Source of the DNA: an uncultured Pelagibacteraceae bacterium
GTDB taxonomy: Bacteria; Pseudomonadota; Alphaproteobacteria; Pelagibacterales; Pelagibacteraceae
Direction of reading: 5' to 3'
Assembly (NCBI GenBank): GCA_902596925.1
Contig: CACJVT010000004.1
Location: 1-64,000, forward strand
Length of the DNA stretch: 64,000 bases
The notes beneath the pieces were generated by a model. It worked only from the letters and a program-made list of their open reading frames with translations, had not been told where the DNA came from and did no database searches. How positions within the stretch are numbered: position 1 is the first letter of the stretch; each line of letters starts with the position of its first letter. A program made the position numbers and the translations under genes. This document shows, one piece after another, positions 36,496 to 45,366 of this stretch.

Positions 36496-37060
36496 GCGAT
36501 CTTTTAGATAATATTCTTTGAAGAGTTCTTCTATGCATTTTAAGTCTTCTTGCAGTCTCAGAAACATTTCTATTACATAATTCAAATACTCTGTGAATAT
36601 GTTCCCATTTAACCCGATCTGCTGACATTGGATTTTCAGGTGGTGCAGCTTTTTTTGATGGATCTGCTAATAACGCTTTTTCTACATCGTCCGCATCTGC
36701 TGGTTTAGCTAAATAGTCAATAGCACCCTCTTTGATTGCAGCTACAGCGGTTGGAATATTTCCGTATCCAGTTAACATTATGATTCGACTTAGTGAATTT
36801 GATGATTGAATTTCCTTTACAACCTCTAATCCATTTCCATCATTTAACCTTAGGTCAACTACTGCAAAACCTGGTTTTTTCACTTTAACCATGTCTTTAC
36901 CTTTTTGCACACTCTCAGCTTGTAAAACTTCAAACCCCTTCTTTTCCATCGCTCTCGCTAATCTCTCCCTAAAAGGATTGTCATCATCCACGATTAATAA
37001 GGATTTATTGTCAAAATCAGCCAGATTTTGTAATGGAGCTTGGTTTTTCATGGATCTCAT
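36488..37060 (-). CDS. regA: Response regulator RegA/ActR/PrrA family
   Basis: A 190-residue two-domain regulator. The receiver has LLIVDDDNPFRERL, phosphate-accepting Asp69 in VVDLRLNDGNG, and Lys in DYLAKPAD. The C-terminal Fis-type helix-turn-helix reads NVSETARRLKMHRRTLQRIL, nearly invariant in the RegA family. These regulators control redox and energy genes in Alphaproteobacteria. I chose ATG 37060, with GGAAAAG nine bases before it; a GTG at 37078 would add six residues. Its kinase partner RegB is not in the window. Divergent from the polyamine operon. Confidence 0.95.
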   Translation of the reverse strand: MRSMKNQAPLQNLADFDNKSLLIVDDDNPFRERLARAMEKKGFEVLQAESVQKGKDMVKVKKPGFAVVDLRLNDGNGLEVVKEIQSSNSLSRIIMLTGYGNIPTAVAAIKEGAIDYLAKPADADDVEKALLADPSKKAAPPENPMSADRVKWEHIHRVFELCNRNVSETARRLKMHRRTLQRILSKRSPK

Positions 37061-37078
37061 ATGGATATTCTTTTCCAC

Positions 37079-37124
37079 AATTCAATAGGCCATTATTTGC
37101 TTTACATTGAATAACTATTGAATT
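37079..37124. promoter_or_regulatory. Repeated ATTGAAT boxes in the regA - polyamine divergent region
   Basis: AATTCAATA (37079-37087) and TATTGAATT (37116-37124) form a perfect 9-base inverted repeat. A further direct copy of ATTGAAT lies at 37106-37112, exactly 11 bases before the copy at 37117-37123, about one helical turn. This layout suits a dimeric DNA-binding protein acting on one or both divergent promoters. No known operator was recognised and AT-rich chance repeats cannot be excluded. Confidence 0.4.
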
Positions 37125-37199
37125 AATTGCTCGAATATTAAAGTTTTTTTTAAATAAAAGACTTTTTTTTTGTTAAATTTTTTTTGGGGGGCATTTGAA

Positions 37200-38384
37200 A
37201 TGCAAAAATTTAAGTCAGTTGAAGAATTAGTCAACCAACTGAAACCGGAAAAACCTGTCTATTGTATAAGAAAGAATTCTATTCTTTCTGCTTCAAAATT
37301 CTTTCAAAAGAAGTTTCCAGGTGAGATACTATATGCTGTAAAAACTAATCCCCATCCTGAAGTTATCAAAACTTTGATAAAAAGTGGAATCAATCAATTT
37401 GATGTTGCGTCTATCGAAGAAATCAAGGCAGTAAGGAAATTTGATAATACTGCAAAATGTTCTTTTATGCATACAGTTAAAAGTAGAGAAAGTATTAAAG
37501 AAGCATATTTTAACTTTGGAATAAAAACTTTCGCTTTAGATACTAAAGATGAATTAATAAAAATTATCGAAACAACAGACAACGCTAAAGATTTAGAATT
37601 ATTTATTAGAGTTGCTGTTTCCAATGAACATGCTGAAATAGATTTATCAAAAAAATTCGGTGCTTTGAATTCTGAAGCTTCAGGATTGTTAAGACTTGCA
37701 AAACTTCATTCAAAAAAAATTGGCTTAAGTTTTCATGTTGGTTCCCAATGTATGCACCCAATTTCATACTCTAAAGGAATTAATGAAATGGGAAATATAA
37801 TTAAAAAAACTAAAATAATTCCAGATTATATTAATATCGGTGGAGGCTTCCCAACAGTTTATCCTGATCTTGTGCCTCTATCTTTGGAAATTTATATGGA
37901 GGAAATTAAAAAAAGTTTAGAAAATTTAAATCTAAAAAACATGCCTCAAATAATTTGTGAACCTGGAAGAGCTTTGGTTGCAGAAAGTGGATCAACTATT
38001 GTGAGAGTTAATTTAAGAAAAAAACAAAAACTTTATATTAATGATGGTACTTACGGTACACTTTTTGATGCTGGAACACCTAATATAGTTTTTCCATCAA
38101 AATTAATTAAAGAAAATTCAAGTAAGATTATTTCAAAGAAAATGACTGCGTTTGATTTTTATGGACCAACATGTGACAGTATGGATTATATGAAAGGTCC
38201 TTTCCTACTTCCGAATAATATTAAAGAAAATGATTACATTGAACTTGGTCAATTAGGATCATATGGTTTAACTTTTAGAACTCAATTTAATGGTTATTAC
38301 TCCGATGAGATTTATGAGGTTGAGGATAAACCAATAATGTCTATGTATGATAAGAATTCAGACAAAGCTACTCTAGTTGCTTAA
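37200..38384 (+). CDS. Ornithine/lysine decarboxylase, fold type III PLP enzyme
   Basis: A 394-residue PLP-dependent decarboxylase, probably making putrescine from ornithine. The PLP lysine is Lys48 in YAVKTNPH, then FHVGSQC, NIGGGFPTVYP, CEPGRALVAE and the substrate-contacting GPTCDSMDYM near the end. I start it at ATG 37200, eight bases after a GGGGGG ribosome-binding stretch. A TTG ten codons earlier (37170) would have that stretch inside the coding region. The stop overlaps the start of the DHS-like gene. Diaminopimelate or lysine as substrate is possible but the motifs fit ornithine decarboxylases. Confidence 0.9.
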   Translation: MQKFKSVEELVNQLKPEKPVYCIRKNSILSASKFFQKKFPGEILYAVKTNPHPEVIKTLIKSGINQFDVASIEEIKAVRKFDNTAKCSFMHTVKSRESIKEAYFNFGIKTFALDTKDELIKIIETTDNAKDLELFIRVAVSNEHAEIDLSKKFGALNSEASGLLRLAKLHSKKIGLSFHVGSQCMHPISYSKGINEMGNIIKKTKIIPDYINIGGGFPTVYPDLVPLSLEIYMEEIKKSLENLNLKNMPQIICEPGRALVAESGSTIVRVNLRKKQKLYINDGTYGTLFDAGTPNIVFPSKLIKENSSKIISKKMTAFDFYGPTCDSMDYMKGPFLLPNNIKENDYIELGQLGSYGLTFRTQFNGYYSDEIYEVEDKPIMSMYDKNSDKATLVA

Positions 38385-39427
38385 TGTCAGAAAATAAAAA
38401 TCTTGGTCACAACAGTAAAAAAGATTTCTTAAAAAAACCTGTAGAACATATTGATATTACATCATTCGATTCTAGAAAAATTATCTCTTCCATGGAAAAA
38501 ATGTCTTTTGTTTCAAGAGAAACAGCAAACGCAGCCAATATTTATAATGAAATGTTGAAAGACAAAGAATGCACAATTTTTTTAACATTAGCAGGTTCAA
38601 CATCTGCTGCCGGCTGTATGAATATTTATAAAGATTTAGTTAAATATAATATGGTTGATGCAATAGTAGCGACTGGCGCTTCAATAATTGATATGGATTT
38701 TTTTGAAGCTCTTGGTTTTAAGCATTATCAAGGGTCTCAATTCCAAGATGATACTGAATTAAGAAAAAATTATATCGATAGAATTTACGACACATACATA
38801 GATGAAGATGAATTACAAATTTGTGATAAAAAAATATGTGAAATTGCAGATACCTTGGAACCTAGAAGCTACACGTCAAGAGAATTTATTAAAGAGATGG
38901 GTAAATATTTAAAAAAAAATTCTAAAAAAAAAGACTCTTTGATTGAAACAGCATACGATAATGATGTTCCAATTTTTTGCCCAGCTTTCACCGACTCCAG
39001 TGCTGGATTTGGTCTAGTTATTCATCAAGAAAAAAATCCAAAAAAACATATGACTATTGACTCTGTTAGAGAGTTTAGAGAATTGACTGAAATTAAAATA
39101 CGCTCAAAAGGATCAGGCTTATTTATGATCGGTGGTGGTGTTCCAAAAAATTTTATTCAAGACACCGTAATTTGTGCTGAATTATTAGGCAAGGAAGTTG
39201 ACATGCATAAATATGCGGTGCAAATCACAGTTGCTGACTCTAGAGACGGCGCATGTAGTAGTTCAACATTAAAAGAAGCAAGTTCATGGGGTAAAGTTGA
39301 TGTTACTCAAGAACAAATGGTATTTGCTGAAGCCACTAGTGTACTTCCTCTAATAGCTAGCGACGCTTATCACAGGGGTGAGTGGAAAAATAGGGATAAG
39401 AAAAAATTCACAAAAATTTTTGAGTAA
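38384..39427 (+). CDS. Deoxyhypusine synthase-like protein (polyamine pathway)
   Basis: A 347-residue homologue of deoxyhypusine synthase. The active-site lysine region is present as Lys304 in SSWGKVDV, and the NAD-binding stretches FLTLAGSTSAAGCM and MIGGGVPKNF are conserved. Bacteria lack eIF5A, the substrate of the eukaryotic enzyme; bacterial DHS-like proteins are linked to homospermidine or related polyamine synthesis from putrescine and spermidine. Sitting between a decarboxylase and an agmatinase-like gene supports a polyamine role. It overlaps the decarboxylase stop by one base. Confidence 0.88.
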   Translation: MSENKNLGHNSKKDFLKKPVEHIDITSFDSRKIISSMEKMSFVSRETANAANIYNEMLKDKECTIFLTLAGSTSAAGCMNIYKDLVKYNMVDAIVATGASIIDMDFFEALGFKHYQGSQFQDDTELRKNYIDRIYDTYIDEDELQICDKKICEIADTLEPRSYTSREFIKEMGKYLKKNSKKKDSLIETAYDNDVPIFCPAFTDSSAGFGLVIHQEKNPKKHMTIDSVREFRELTEIKIRSKGSGLFMIGGGVPKNFIQDTVICAELLGKEVDMHKYAVQITVADSRDGACSSSTLKEASSWGKVDVTQEQMVFAEATSVLPLIASDAYHRGEWKNRDKKKFTKIFE

Positions 39428-39430
39428 AAA

Positions 39431-40306
39431 TTGAAATATTTATCAAACAGAAATGGATTTTTAGGAGTCGACAATAAATTTAATTTCAAAGAAAAAGTTG
39501 TTGTAGTTCCATTTGGACTTGAAAAAACTGTTAGTTATGGTGGTGGCACCAGGAACGGACCTAAAGAAATTATAAAGGCCTCTCATCAGGTGGAATTATA
39601 TGATGAAGAGCTAAATTGTGAACCTTATAAAAAAATTGGGATTAAAACATTAAAGCCCTTTAAAATTCATAGAAATATCAAAAAAGCTCTCGAGAAAATG
39701 TCAAATATTAATGGAGAAATTTTAGATAAAAGACTTTTTCCAATCACGTTTGGAGGAGAACATTCAATTACACCTGGATGTATTTATCCATTCGTTAAAA
39801 AATACAAAAAAATTTGTCTCTTACATTTCGATGCCCATGCTGATTTAAGAAATAGTTACAATGGTGAAAAGTTTTCTCATGCATCAGCAATAAGAAGGTG
39901 CTTAGACCATAAAAATATATCATTAATATCTTTTGGGATCAGAAATATATCAGAGAGTGAAATTCCATTTTTAAAAAAGAATAAATCGAGAATAAATATT
40001 TTTTGGGCAAAAGATAAATCAAAGTGGGATTTAACAAAATTTAAAAAACTTATAAAAAATAAGACAGTTTATTTAACATTTGATGTCGATGGTTTCGACT
40101 CAAGTATCATGCCAGCTACAGGGACTCCTGAACCTGGTGGATTATTATGGGATGAGACACTCAATATAATTAAAATTGCTGCAAAAAATTCAAACATAGT
40201 TGGTGCTGACATCAATGAATTAGCACCTATTAAAGGTTTTAATTCATATAACTTTCTTGTTGCAAAGCTTGCTTATAAAATATTGTCTTATAAGTTTTTG
40301 ATTTAA
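39431..40306 (+). CDS. speB: Agmatinase/arginase family ureohydrolase (SpeB-like)
   Basis: A 291-residue Mn-dependent ureohydrolase. Metal ligands are visible: His111 in GGEHSIT, DAHAD at 134-138, and DVDGFD near 218-223. Agmatinases make putrescine and urea from agmatine, and related enzymes use guanidinobutyrate, arginine or formimidoyl substrates. It begins at TTG 39431, four bases after the DHS-like stop; no earlier ATG fits and the next ATG would remove the N-terminal strand. It closes the polyamine operon, so putrescine formation is the likely job. Confidence 0.9.
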   Translation: MKYLSNRNGFLGVDNKFNFKEKVVVVPFGLEKTVSYGGGTRNGPKEIIKASHQVELYDEELNCEPYKKIGIKTLKPFKIHRNIKKALEKMSNINGEILDKRLFPITFGGEHSITPGCIYPFVKKYKKICLLHFDAHADLRNSYNGEKFSHASAIRRCLDHKNISLISFGIRNISESEIPFLKKNKSRINIFWAKDKSKWDLTKFKKLIKNKTVYLTFDVDGFDSSIMPATGTPEPGGLLWDETLNIIKIAAKNSNIVGADINELAPIKGFNSYNFLVAKLAYKILSYKFLI

Positions 40307-40857
40307 GCTTTAATTGGCTTAAAAGTTTTTAAGAGTAATCTAAATGGTATTAACATGATTAAAGCCACTATTACTTTCACAATCAAATCTCCGAGAGAAA
40401 GTGTAACCCATGGCACGCCAGTCCCATAAAATGATATTGAAAAAAACAAAAATGTATCGATTGTTGAGCCAATCATTGAGGATGTTAAAGGTGCAACAAA
40501 CCATTCTTTCTTTCTTAATCTGTCAAATATTTGGACATCTAATAATTGTGCGGTTAAAAATGCAATTCCAGACCCAATAGCTATACGAATAGATATAAGA
40601 TCTGCAAAATCAGTAGAAAATAAAACTGTAAAACCAATTCCTAGTACAAAGCCAAAATATACAATTTTTCTTGCTACTCTTTTTCCATAAGATCTATTAG
40701 CTAAATCTGTAATTAAAAAAGCGATCGGATAAGAAAAAGCTCCGTAGGTTAATATTTCATTTAAACCATAATAATTAATTGGAAATTGAACAAGATAATT
40801 AGAGGATAGGACAACAACACCCATCAAAAATGATAGAAGTAAAAATGATTTACTCAT
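40303..40857 (-). CDS. yhhQ: Queuosine precursor transporter (VUT/YhhQ family)
   Basis: A 184-residue protein with about six membrane segments. The motif [27 protein letters not shown] near 37-62 and [13 protein letters not shown] near 102-114 are signatures of the COG1738 family, which imports 7-cyano-7-deazaguanine or 7-aminomethyl-7-deazaguanine for queuosine. The upstream gene rpmB overlaps its start by 8 bases, so there is no room for a preQ1 riboswitch of its own. Confidence 0.88.
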   Translation of the reverse strand: MSKSFLLLSFLMGVVVLSSNYLVQFPINYYGLNEILTYGAFSYPIAFLITDLANRSYGKRVARKIVYFGFVLGIGFTVLFSTDFADLISIRIAIGSGIAFLTAQLLDVQIFDRLRKKEWFVAPLTSSMIGSTIDTFLFFSISFYGTGVPWVTLSLGDLIVKVIVALIMLIPFRLLLKTFKPIKA

Positions 40858-41170
40858 TAAGCTGTTTTAGATTGTGCAGTTTTTTTTGAAATGGAGATTT
40901 AATTAATAAACTTTTTTTTAGTTTTTTTAATCTAGGAGATAAATTTTTATTTTTTACAGATTTTAGAAATTCATCAAAACTACCTTTTTTATCTACTGAT
41001 CTAACCCCTGCATTACTCACTGTTAATTTTAAGCTTCTTTTTAAAAGTTCACTTGTAAATTTTACTTTTTTTAAATTTGGTAAGAATCTTCTTTTTGTCT
41101 TATTGTTAGCATGACTAACGTTATGACCTTTCATTGGATTTTTCCCAGTTAATTCGCATTTTTTTGTCAT
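40850..41170 (-). CDS. rpmB: 50S ribosomal protein L28
   Basis: A 106-residue large-subunit protein. It starts [32 protein letters not shown], the family N-terminus, and [27 protein letters not shown] is the alphaproteobacterial middle part. It is longer than the roughly 78-residue E. coli form, as usual in Alphaproteobacteria. It overlaps the queuosine-precursor transporter start by 8 bases. Confidence 0.96.
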   Translation of the reverse strand: MTKKCELTGKNPMKGHNVSHANNKTKRRFLPNLKKVKFTSELLKRSLKLTVSNAGVRSVDKKGSFDEFLKSVKNKNLSPRLKKLKKSLLIKSPFQKKLHNLKQLNE

Positions 41171-41226
41171 AATTTGTTCGACTATATAAAGTGAGATATT
41201 GATGGCGTCAAGTTTATTAGATTATT

Positions 41227-42273
41227 CTAATCCTTTTTTCCTACTATTTCATTAAAGTTTTTTACACCATCTTTTAATAGTATTTCCTTCAGTTCTTTTT
41301 TGATTAGACCAACAATATTTGGACCTCTAAAAACCATGCCTGTATAAAGTTGTAAATAATCAGCTCCTGCTAAAAATTTTTGATAAGCAGATCTGCCAGA
41401 GTCCACACCACCTACACCTATAATTTTGATTCTACCTTTTAAAACTTTATAAAATTTTCTGATTAATTCTGAAGACTTTAACTCAATAGGTTTCCCGGAT
41501 AATCCTCCTTTTTGATGGCTTTGAGTATTTTGTAAATTTTCTCTTGTTGTATCAGATGTGTTAGAAATAATAGCAGCTTCTATCTTGTTATCTAAAAGCA
41601 CTTCAGAAATTTTCATAATTTCTTTATCATTAATATCTGGTGATACTTTTACCGCTATAGGTGTTTTAGAGTTAAGATCTCTCTTCTCTTTTTCAATTAG
41701 TTTTAAAAGATCATCTAATTTTTTTTGATCGTGAAAGTTTCTTAAATCTTCGGTGTTTGGTGAGGAAATATTAATAGCAATATAATCAGAGACCCCATTA
41801 AACATTTTTAAACACTGTATATAATCATTTGTTCTATCTTCTGAATCTTTATTAGGTCCAATATTTATTCCAAGTAATCCAGTTGGATTATTTCTTTTAA
41901 TTCGATCTACAATATTTTTTGAACCTAGATTATTGAAACCAAGTCTATTTATCAGGGCCTCATCTTCTACTAGTCTAAAAACTCTAGGTTTGGGGTTTCC
42001 GTATTGTTCTAATGGTGTAACAGTTCCTACTTCGACGAAACCAAACCCTAAATTGAACAATGAATTATATACCTCGGCATTCTTATCAAATCCTGCTGCC
42101 ATACCAATTGGATTTTCTATTTCTTTACTAAATAATTTAGTCTTAAAAAGAGGATTATTTTTTTCGTCATCTAAAATATTTGGAATAAAATTAAATTTTA
42201 GTGACTTTATCGCTAAACTATGAGCCGTCTCGGGATCTAATTTAAAAATTAAAGATCTTAAATTTGAAAACAT
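41227..42273 (-). CDS. pyrD: Dihydroorotate dehydrogenase (quinone), class 2
   Basis: A 348-residue membrane-associated flavoenzyme oxidising dihydroorotate to orotate in pyrimidine synthesis. The N-terminal helix region with DPETAHSLAI is the class 2 membrane-contact domain. NPIGMAAGFDKNAEV, INISSPNTEDLR and IIGVGGVDSGRSAYQKFLAGADYLQLYTG are the FMN-site motifs. It begins at the last base of the lysK C-terminal frame on the same strand. Confidence 0.96.
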   Translation of the reverse strand: MFSNLRSLIFKLDPETAHSLAIKSLKFNFIPNILDDEKNNPLFKTKLFSKEIENPIGMAAGFDKNAEVYNSLFNLGFGFVEVGTVTPLEQYGNPKPRVFRLVEDEALINRLGFNNLGSKNIVDRIKRNNPTGLLGINIGPNKDSEDRTNDYIQCLKMFNGVSDYIAINISSPNTEDLRNFHDQKKLDDLLKLIEKEKRDLNSKTPIAVKVSPDINDKEIMKISEVLLDNKIEAAIISNTSDTTRENLQNTQSHQKGGLSGKPIELKSSELIRKFYKVLKGRIKIIGVGGVDSGRSAYQKFLAGADYLQLYTGMVFRGPNIVGLIKKELKEILLKDGVKNFNEIVGKKD

Positions 42274-42528
42274 TATTTAATTTTGTTTAATATAAGATCT
42301 TTTGTTTCTTTCACACCAAAAAAACTTATAAAAAAACCCATCCTTGGTCCATTTTCGTCTCCAAAAACTACTTCGTAAATTAATTTAAACCAATCTCGAA
42401 GGTTCTCAGTGTATCCATTTTCTTTACCAGTCGAATATATCATTGTTTGAATATCCTCTGGTTTCATTTTGTCGTCACATTTATCTAAAGTTTTTACTAG
42501 AGCTTCTAAAGCTTTTTTTTCTTTACCA
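42273..42528 (-). pseudogene. lysK: Out-of-frame C-terminal part of lysyl-tRNA synthetase
   Basis: This stretch, in a different frame from the upstream ORF, encodes the usual C-terminal end of class I LysRS: after the shift point it reads KKPNGKEKKALEALVKTLDK and later ENLRDWFKLIYEVVFGDENG and GPRMGFFISFFGVKET. The ORF opening at ATG 42467 covers only the last 64 residues. Deleting one A from the seven-A run at 42534-42540 joins it cleanly to the upstream frame. The break may be a sequencing/assembly indel, a true mutation, or a site restored by polymerase slippage. Confidence 0.8.
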
Positions 42529-43836
42529 TTAGGTTTTTTTGTATTTTTTTTTCAATTTTATTACGTCGTTAAAATATTTTATTGCATAGCCTACTAAATT
42601 ATCAAAGATAGGATTATCTTTCTCCGAAATGTCTTTTTTATATTTTTTAACAAATTTCCAAAGGAGTTCTTTGCTGTCAGCATTACTTGTTTCGACTAAG
42701 TTTAATAACATTGAAAACGACATAATCATATTTTCTTTAGGCACCAAACTATTATGAACATGCCATACAGGATTCATAAGTAGCTGTAACTCATTTTGAT
42801 TTTTTGCTTTCTCAATCAGATCCAAATAATCATCGACAGTTTTTGAAACTATTTCTTTGTAAAGTTTTTTTGCTCTTTTTGGATTTTGATACATATACAG
42901 CGACAAACTTTCAGGAGAAGCGTACTCTAACCATTGATCAATAGTGATGCCGTTTCCCTTTGATTTTGAAATCTTCTCTCCTTTTTCATCCAAAAATAGT
43001 TCATATGCAAACCCTGAGGGATTTGTTTTTCCAATCAATTTGATAATTTTTGTTGAAAGTATTGCGCTCTCTATAAGGTCTTTTCCATACATTTCAAAAT
43101 CAACATCTAGTGCATACCATCTCATAGCCCAATCAACTTTCCACTGTAATTTACAATTTCCATCATAAATGCTTGTTTCCAAATCTTTTCCATTATTATC
43201 AAAAACAATAATAGATTTTTCTTTATTAATATTTTTTACAGGTATTTCTAAAACATGACCTGTAACCGGACAAATTGGAAGAAATGGGCTGTACGTTTTT
43301 TGTCTCTCTTTTCCTAGTGTAGGAAGTATTATATTCATTATACCATCATAATTTTTTAAAATAACTTGGAGAGAAGAGTTAAAGAAACCTGATTTATAAA
43401 GTGATGTTGAACTTTTAAAATTATATTTAAATTTAAAATTGTTTAAAAATTTTTTTAACATTTCATTATTATGCTCACCAAAACTATTATATTTTTGAAA
43501 AGGATCAGGCACATTAGTAAGCGGTTTGTGTAAATTTTTTTCTAATAATTCTTTTTGTGGAACGTTGTCAGGTACTTTTCTTAGACCGTCCATATCATCT
43601 GAAAAAGTAATGATTTCGGTTGGTAAATCAGTCAAATGTTTTAATGCATTTACAATCATTGATGTCCTTGCAACTTCTCCAAAAGTTCCTATATGTGGAA
43701 GACCACTGGGACCATAACCTGTTTGGAGAATTATTTTGCCTTTTTTTTCTATAAAAGATTTTCTTTCTCGAAGCATTTTTTTTGCTTCAACGAAAGGCCA
43801 TGCACTTGTTTTATCAAAATTCTCTTTTTTAATCAT
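42529..43836 (-). CDS. lysK: Lysyl-tRNA synthetase, class I (frame ends early)
   Basis: A 435-residue class I LysRS, the type found in Alphaproteobacteria and Archaea. It charges tRNA-Lys. The HIGH-like motif is PHIG at 47-50 and the KMSKS-like motif KISKS at 288-292. The family is usually about 520 residues; this frame stops at TAA in an A-rich run (nine A then TAC then seven A), and the missing roughly 85 residues follow in another frame (42273-42528). Apart from this break the sequence looks functional. There is no second lysyl-tRNA synthetase gene in the window. Confidence 0.9.
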   Translation of the reverse strand: MIKKENFDKTSAWPFVEAKKMLRERKSFIEKKGKIILQTGYGPSGLPHIGTFGEVARTSMIVNALKHLTDLPTEIITFSDDMDGLRKVPDNVPQKELLEKNLHKPLTNVPDPFQKYNSFGEHNNEMLKKFLNNFKFKYNFKSSTSLYKSGFFNSSLQVILKNYDGIMNIILPTLGKERQKTYSPFLPICPVTGHVLEIPVKNINKEKSIIVFDNNGKDLETSIYDGNCKLQWKVDWAMRWYALDVDFEMYGKDLIESAILSTKIIKLIGKTNPSGFAYELFLDEKGEKISKSKGNGITIDQWLEYASPESLSLYMYQNPKRAKKLYKEIVSKTVDDYLDLIEKAKNQNELQLLMNPVWHVHNSLVPKENMIMSFSMLLNLVETSNADSKELLWKFVKKYKKDISEKDNPIFDNLVGYAIKYFNDVIKLKKKYKKT

Positions 43837-43924
43837 GATTAATTCAAATAAAATCTTAAATTAACGCTTTAACTTATTCTTATAGAGTTGAAATTTATTT
43901 ACCATAAAATAATGTTCTATCAAA

Positions 43925-45364
43925 ATGTCTAATTATAAAACTGTTTTTTTTACACTTGGAATTCTTCAAATAATTCTTGGAATTTTTATGTTGATCCCAA
44001 TATTTGTTCAATTTTTTTTTAAAGAAATTGACTCCTCTTTTTTTGGTGCCTCAATTATTACTATTATTTTTGGTACGCTATTTTTTTTATCTAATCTTGA
44101 TCATGATAAGAAGTTAAATTTACAGCAAGCTTTTTTATTGACCGCGTTATCTTGGCTAAGTATCGCAATTTTTGGCTCACTTCCTCTAATATTTTCTGAA
44201 GTCAATTTTTCGTTTACCAATGCATTTTTTGAGAGTATGTCAGGCATTACAACAACTGGTTCAACAATCATTCCAAACTTAGAGGAGATGCCCAAAGCAA
44301 TTTTGCTTTGGAGAGCAATTCTTCAATGGTTGGGTGGTATTGGAATAATTGTTATGGCGATCACTTTGATGCCAATAATGAATGTTGGTGGTATGCAATT
44401 ATTCAAAATTTCTAACAGTGACTCATCGGAAAAAATTCTTCCTAAATCAAAAGAAATTGCATTGAGATTAATTTATATTTATTCAGGTCTCACTACTCTT
44501 TGCGCAATATCATATAAAATTCTTGGGATGAATACTTTTGATAGTATAACCCATTCTATGACAACAATAGCAACTGGAGGTTTTTCAAACTATAACGAGT
44601 CAATCGGTTTCTTTAACAGTTTTTCAATAGAAATTTCAGCAATGATTTTTATTATCTTGGGAAGTTTACCTTTTATCGCTTATATCAAATTCTTAAACGG
44701 TAATAGAAGAATATTTTTTTCAGATATTCAAATTAGAACTTTTTTGAAAATAATCTTAATAAGTATTCTGATCTTATCAATTTATTTATTTTTAGATAAA
44801 TCGTCTGAACTAAACTTCAGAACAGTTTTATTCAATGTAATATCAATTTTGACAGGAACTGGATATGTAAATGCACAATTTGATAACTGGGGTGGGTTTC
44901 CTTTAATTATATTTATAGGTCTAATGTTTATTGGTGGATGTGCTGGCTCAACAACTTGTGGTATAAAAATATTTAGATTTCAAATACTTTATTCATTTGT
45001 TTTGAATCAACTTAAAAAAATTGTTTATCCTAAGGGAATTTTCGTTCTAAAATATAATCAAAGTCCTGTTGATGATAAATTTACCGCATCAATTATTTCT
45101 TTCATTTATATGTACCTGGTAATTTTTTTTGCGATTACAGCATTATTATCTTTGACGGGTCTTGACTTTATTACCTCAATTTCTGGTGCTGCAACATCTA
45201 TTTCAAATGTAGGACCTGGCCTAGGTTCAACTATTGGGCCAAACGGAAATTTTTCATCACTACCTGATATCTCTAAGTGGATTTTAAGCTTTGGTATGAT
45301 TTTGGGTAGATTGGAATTATTTGCAATCCTTGTATTATTTTTACCATCTTTTTGGAGGAATTAA
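43925..45364 (+). CDS. trkH: Potassium uptake protein TrkH
   Basis: A 479-residue K+ transporter subunit of the TrkH/KtrB family. Around ten membrane segments carry four pore-loop regions; SMSGITTTGSTI, TIATGGFSN, LTGTGYVNA and SISNVGPGLGS represent the selectivity filters with conserved Gly. GGCAGSTTCGIKIFR is the family sequence after the third pore loop. It normally works with the cytosolic NAD-binding TrkA, which is absent here. It is followed immediately by the AmpG-like gene. Confidence 0.95.
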   Translation: MSNYKTVFFTLGILQIILGIFMLIPIFVQFFFKEIDSSFFGASIITIIFGTLFFLSNLDHDKKLNLQQAFLLTALSWLSIAIFGSLPLIFSEVNFSFTNAFFESMSGITTTGSTIIPNLEEMPKAILLWRAILQWLGGIGIIVMAITLMPIMNVGGMQLFKISNSDSSEKILPKSKEIALRLIYIYSGLTTLCAISYKILGMNTFDSITHSMTTIATGGFSNYNESIGFFNSFSIEISAMIFIILGSLPFIAYIKFLNGNRRIFFSDIQIRTFLKIILISILILSIYLFLDKSSELNFRTVLFNVISILTGTGYVNAQFDNWGGFPLIIFIGLMFIGGCAGSTTCGIKIFRFQILYSFVLNQLKKIVYPKGIFVLKYNQSPVDDKFTASIISFIYMYLVIFFAITALLSLTGLDFITSISGAATSISNVGPGLGSTIGPNGNFSSLPDISKWILSFGMILGRLELFAILVLFLPSFWRN

Positions 45365-45366
45365 AT

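Noticed and set aside
40850..40870. preQ1 riboswitch before the queuosine-precursor transporter
   Set aside because: The gene overlaps rpmB, and no preQ1 aptamer pattern was seen.
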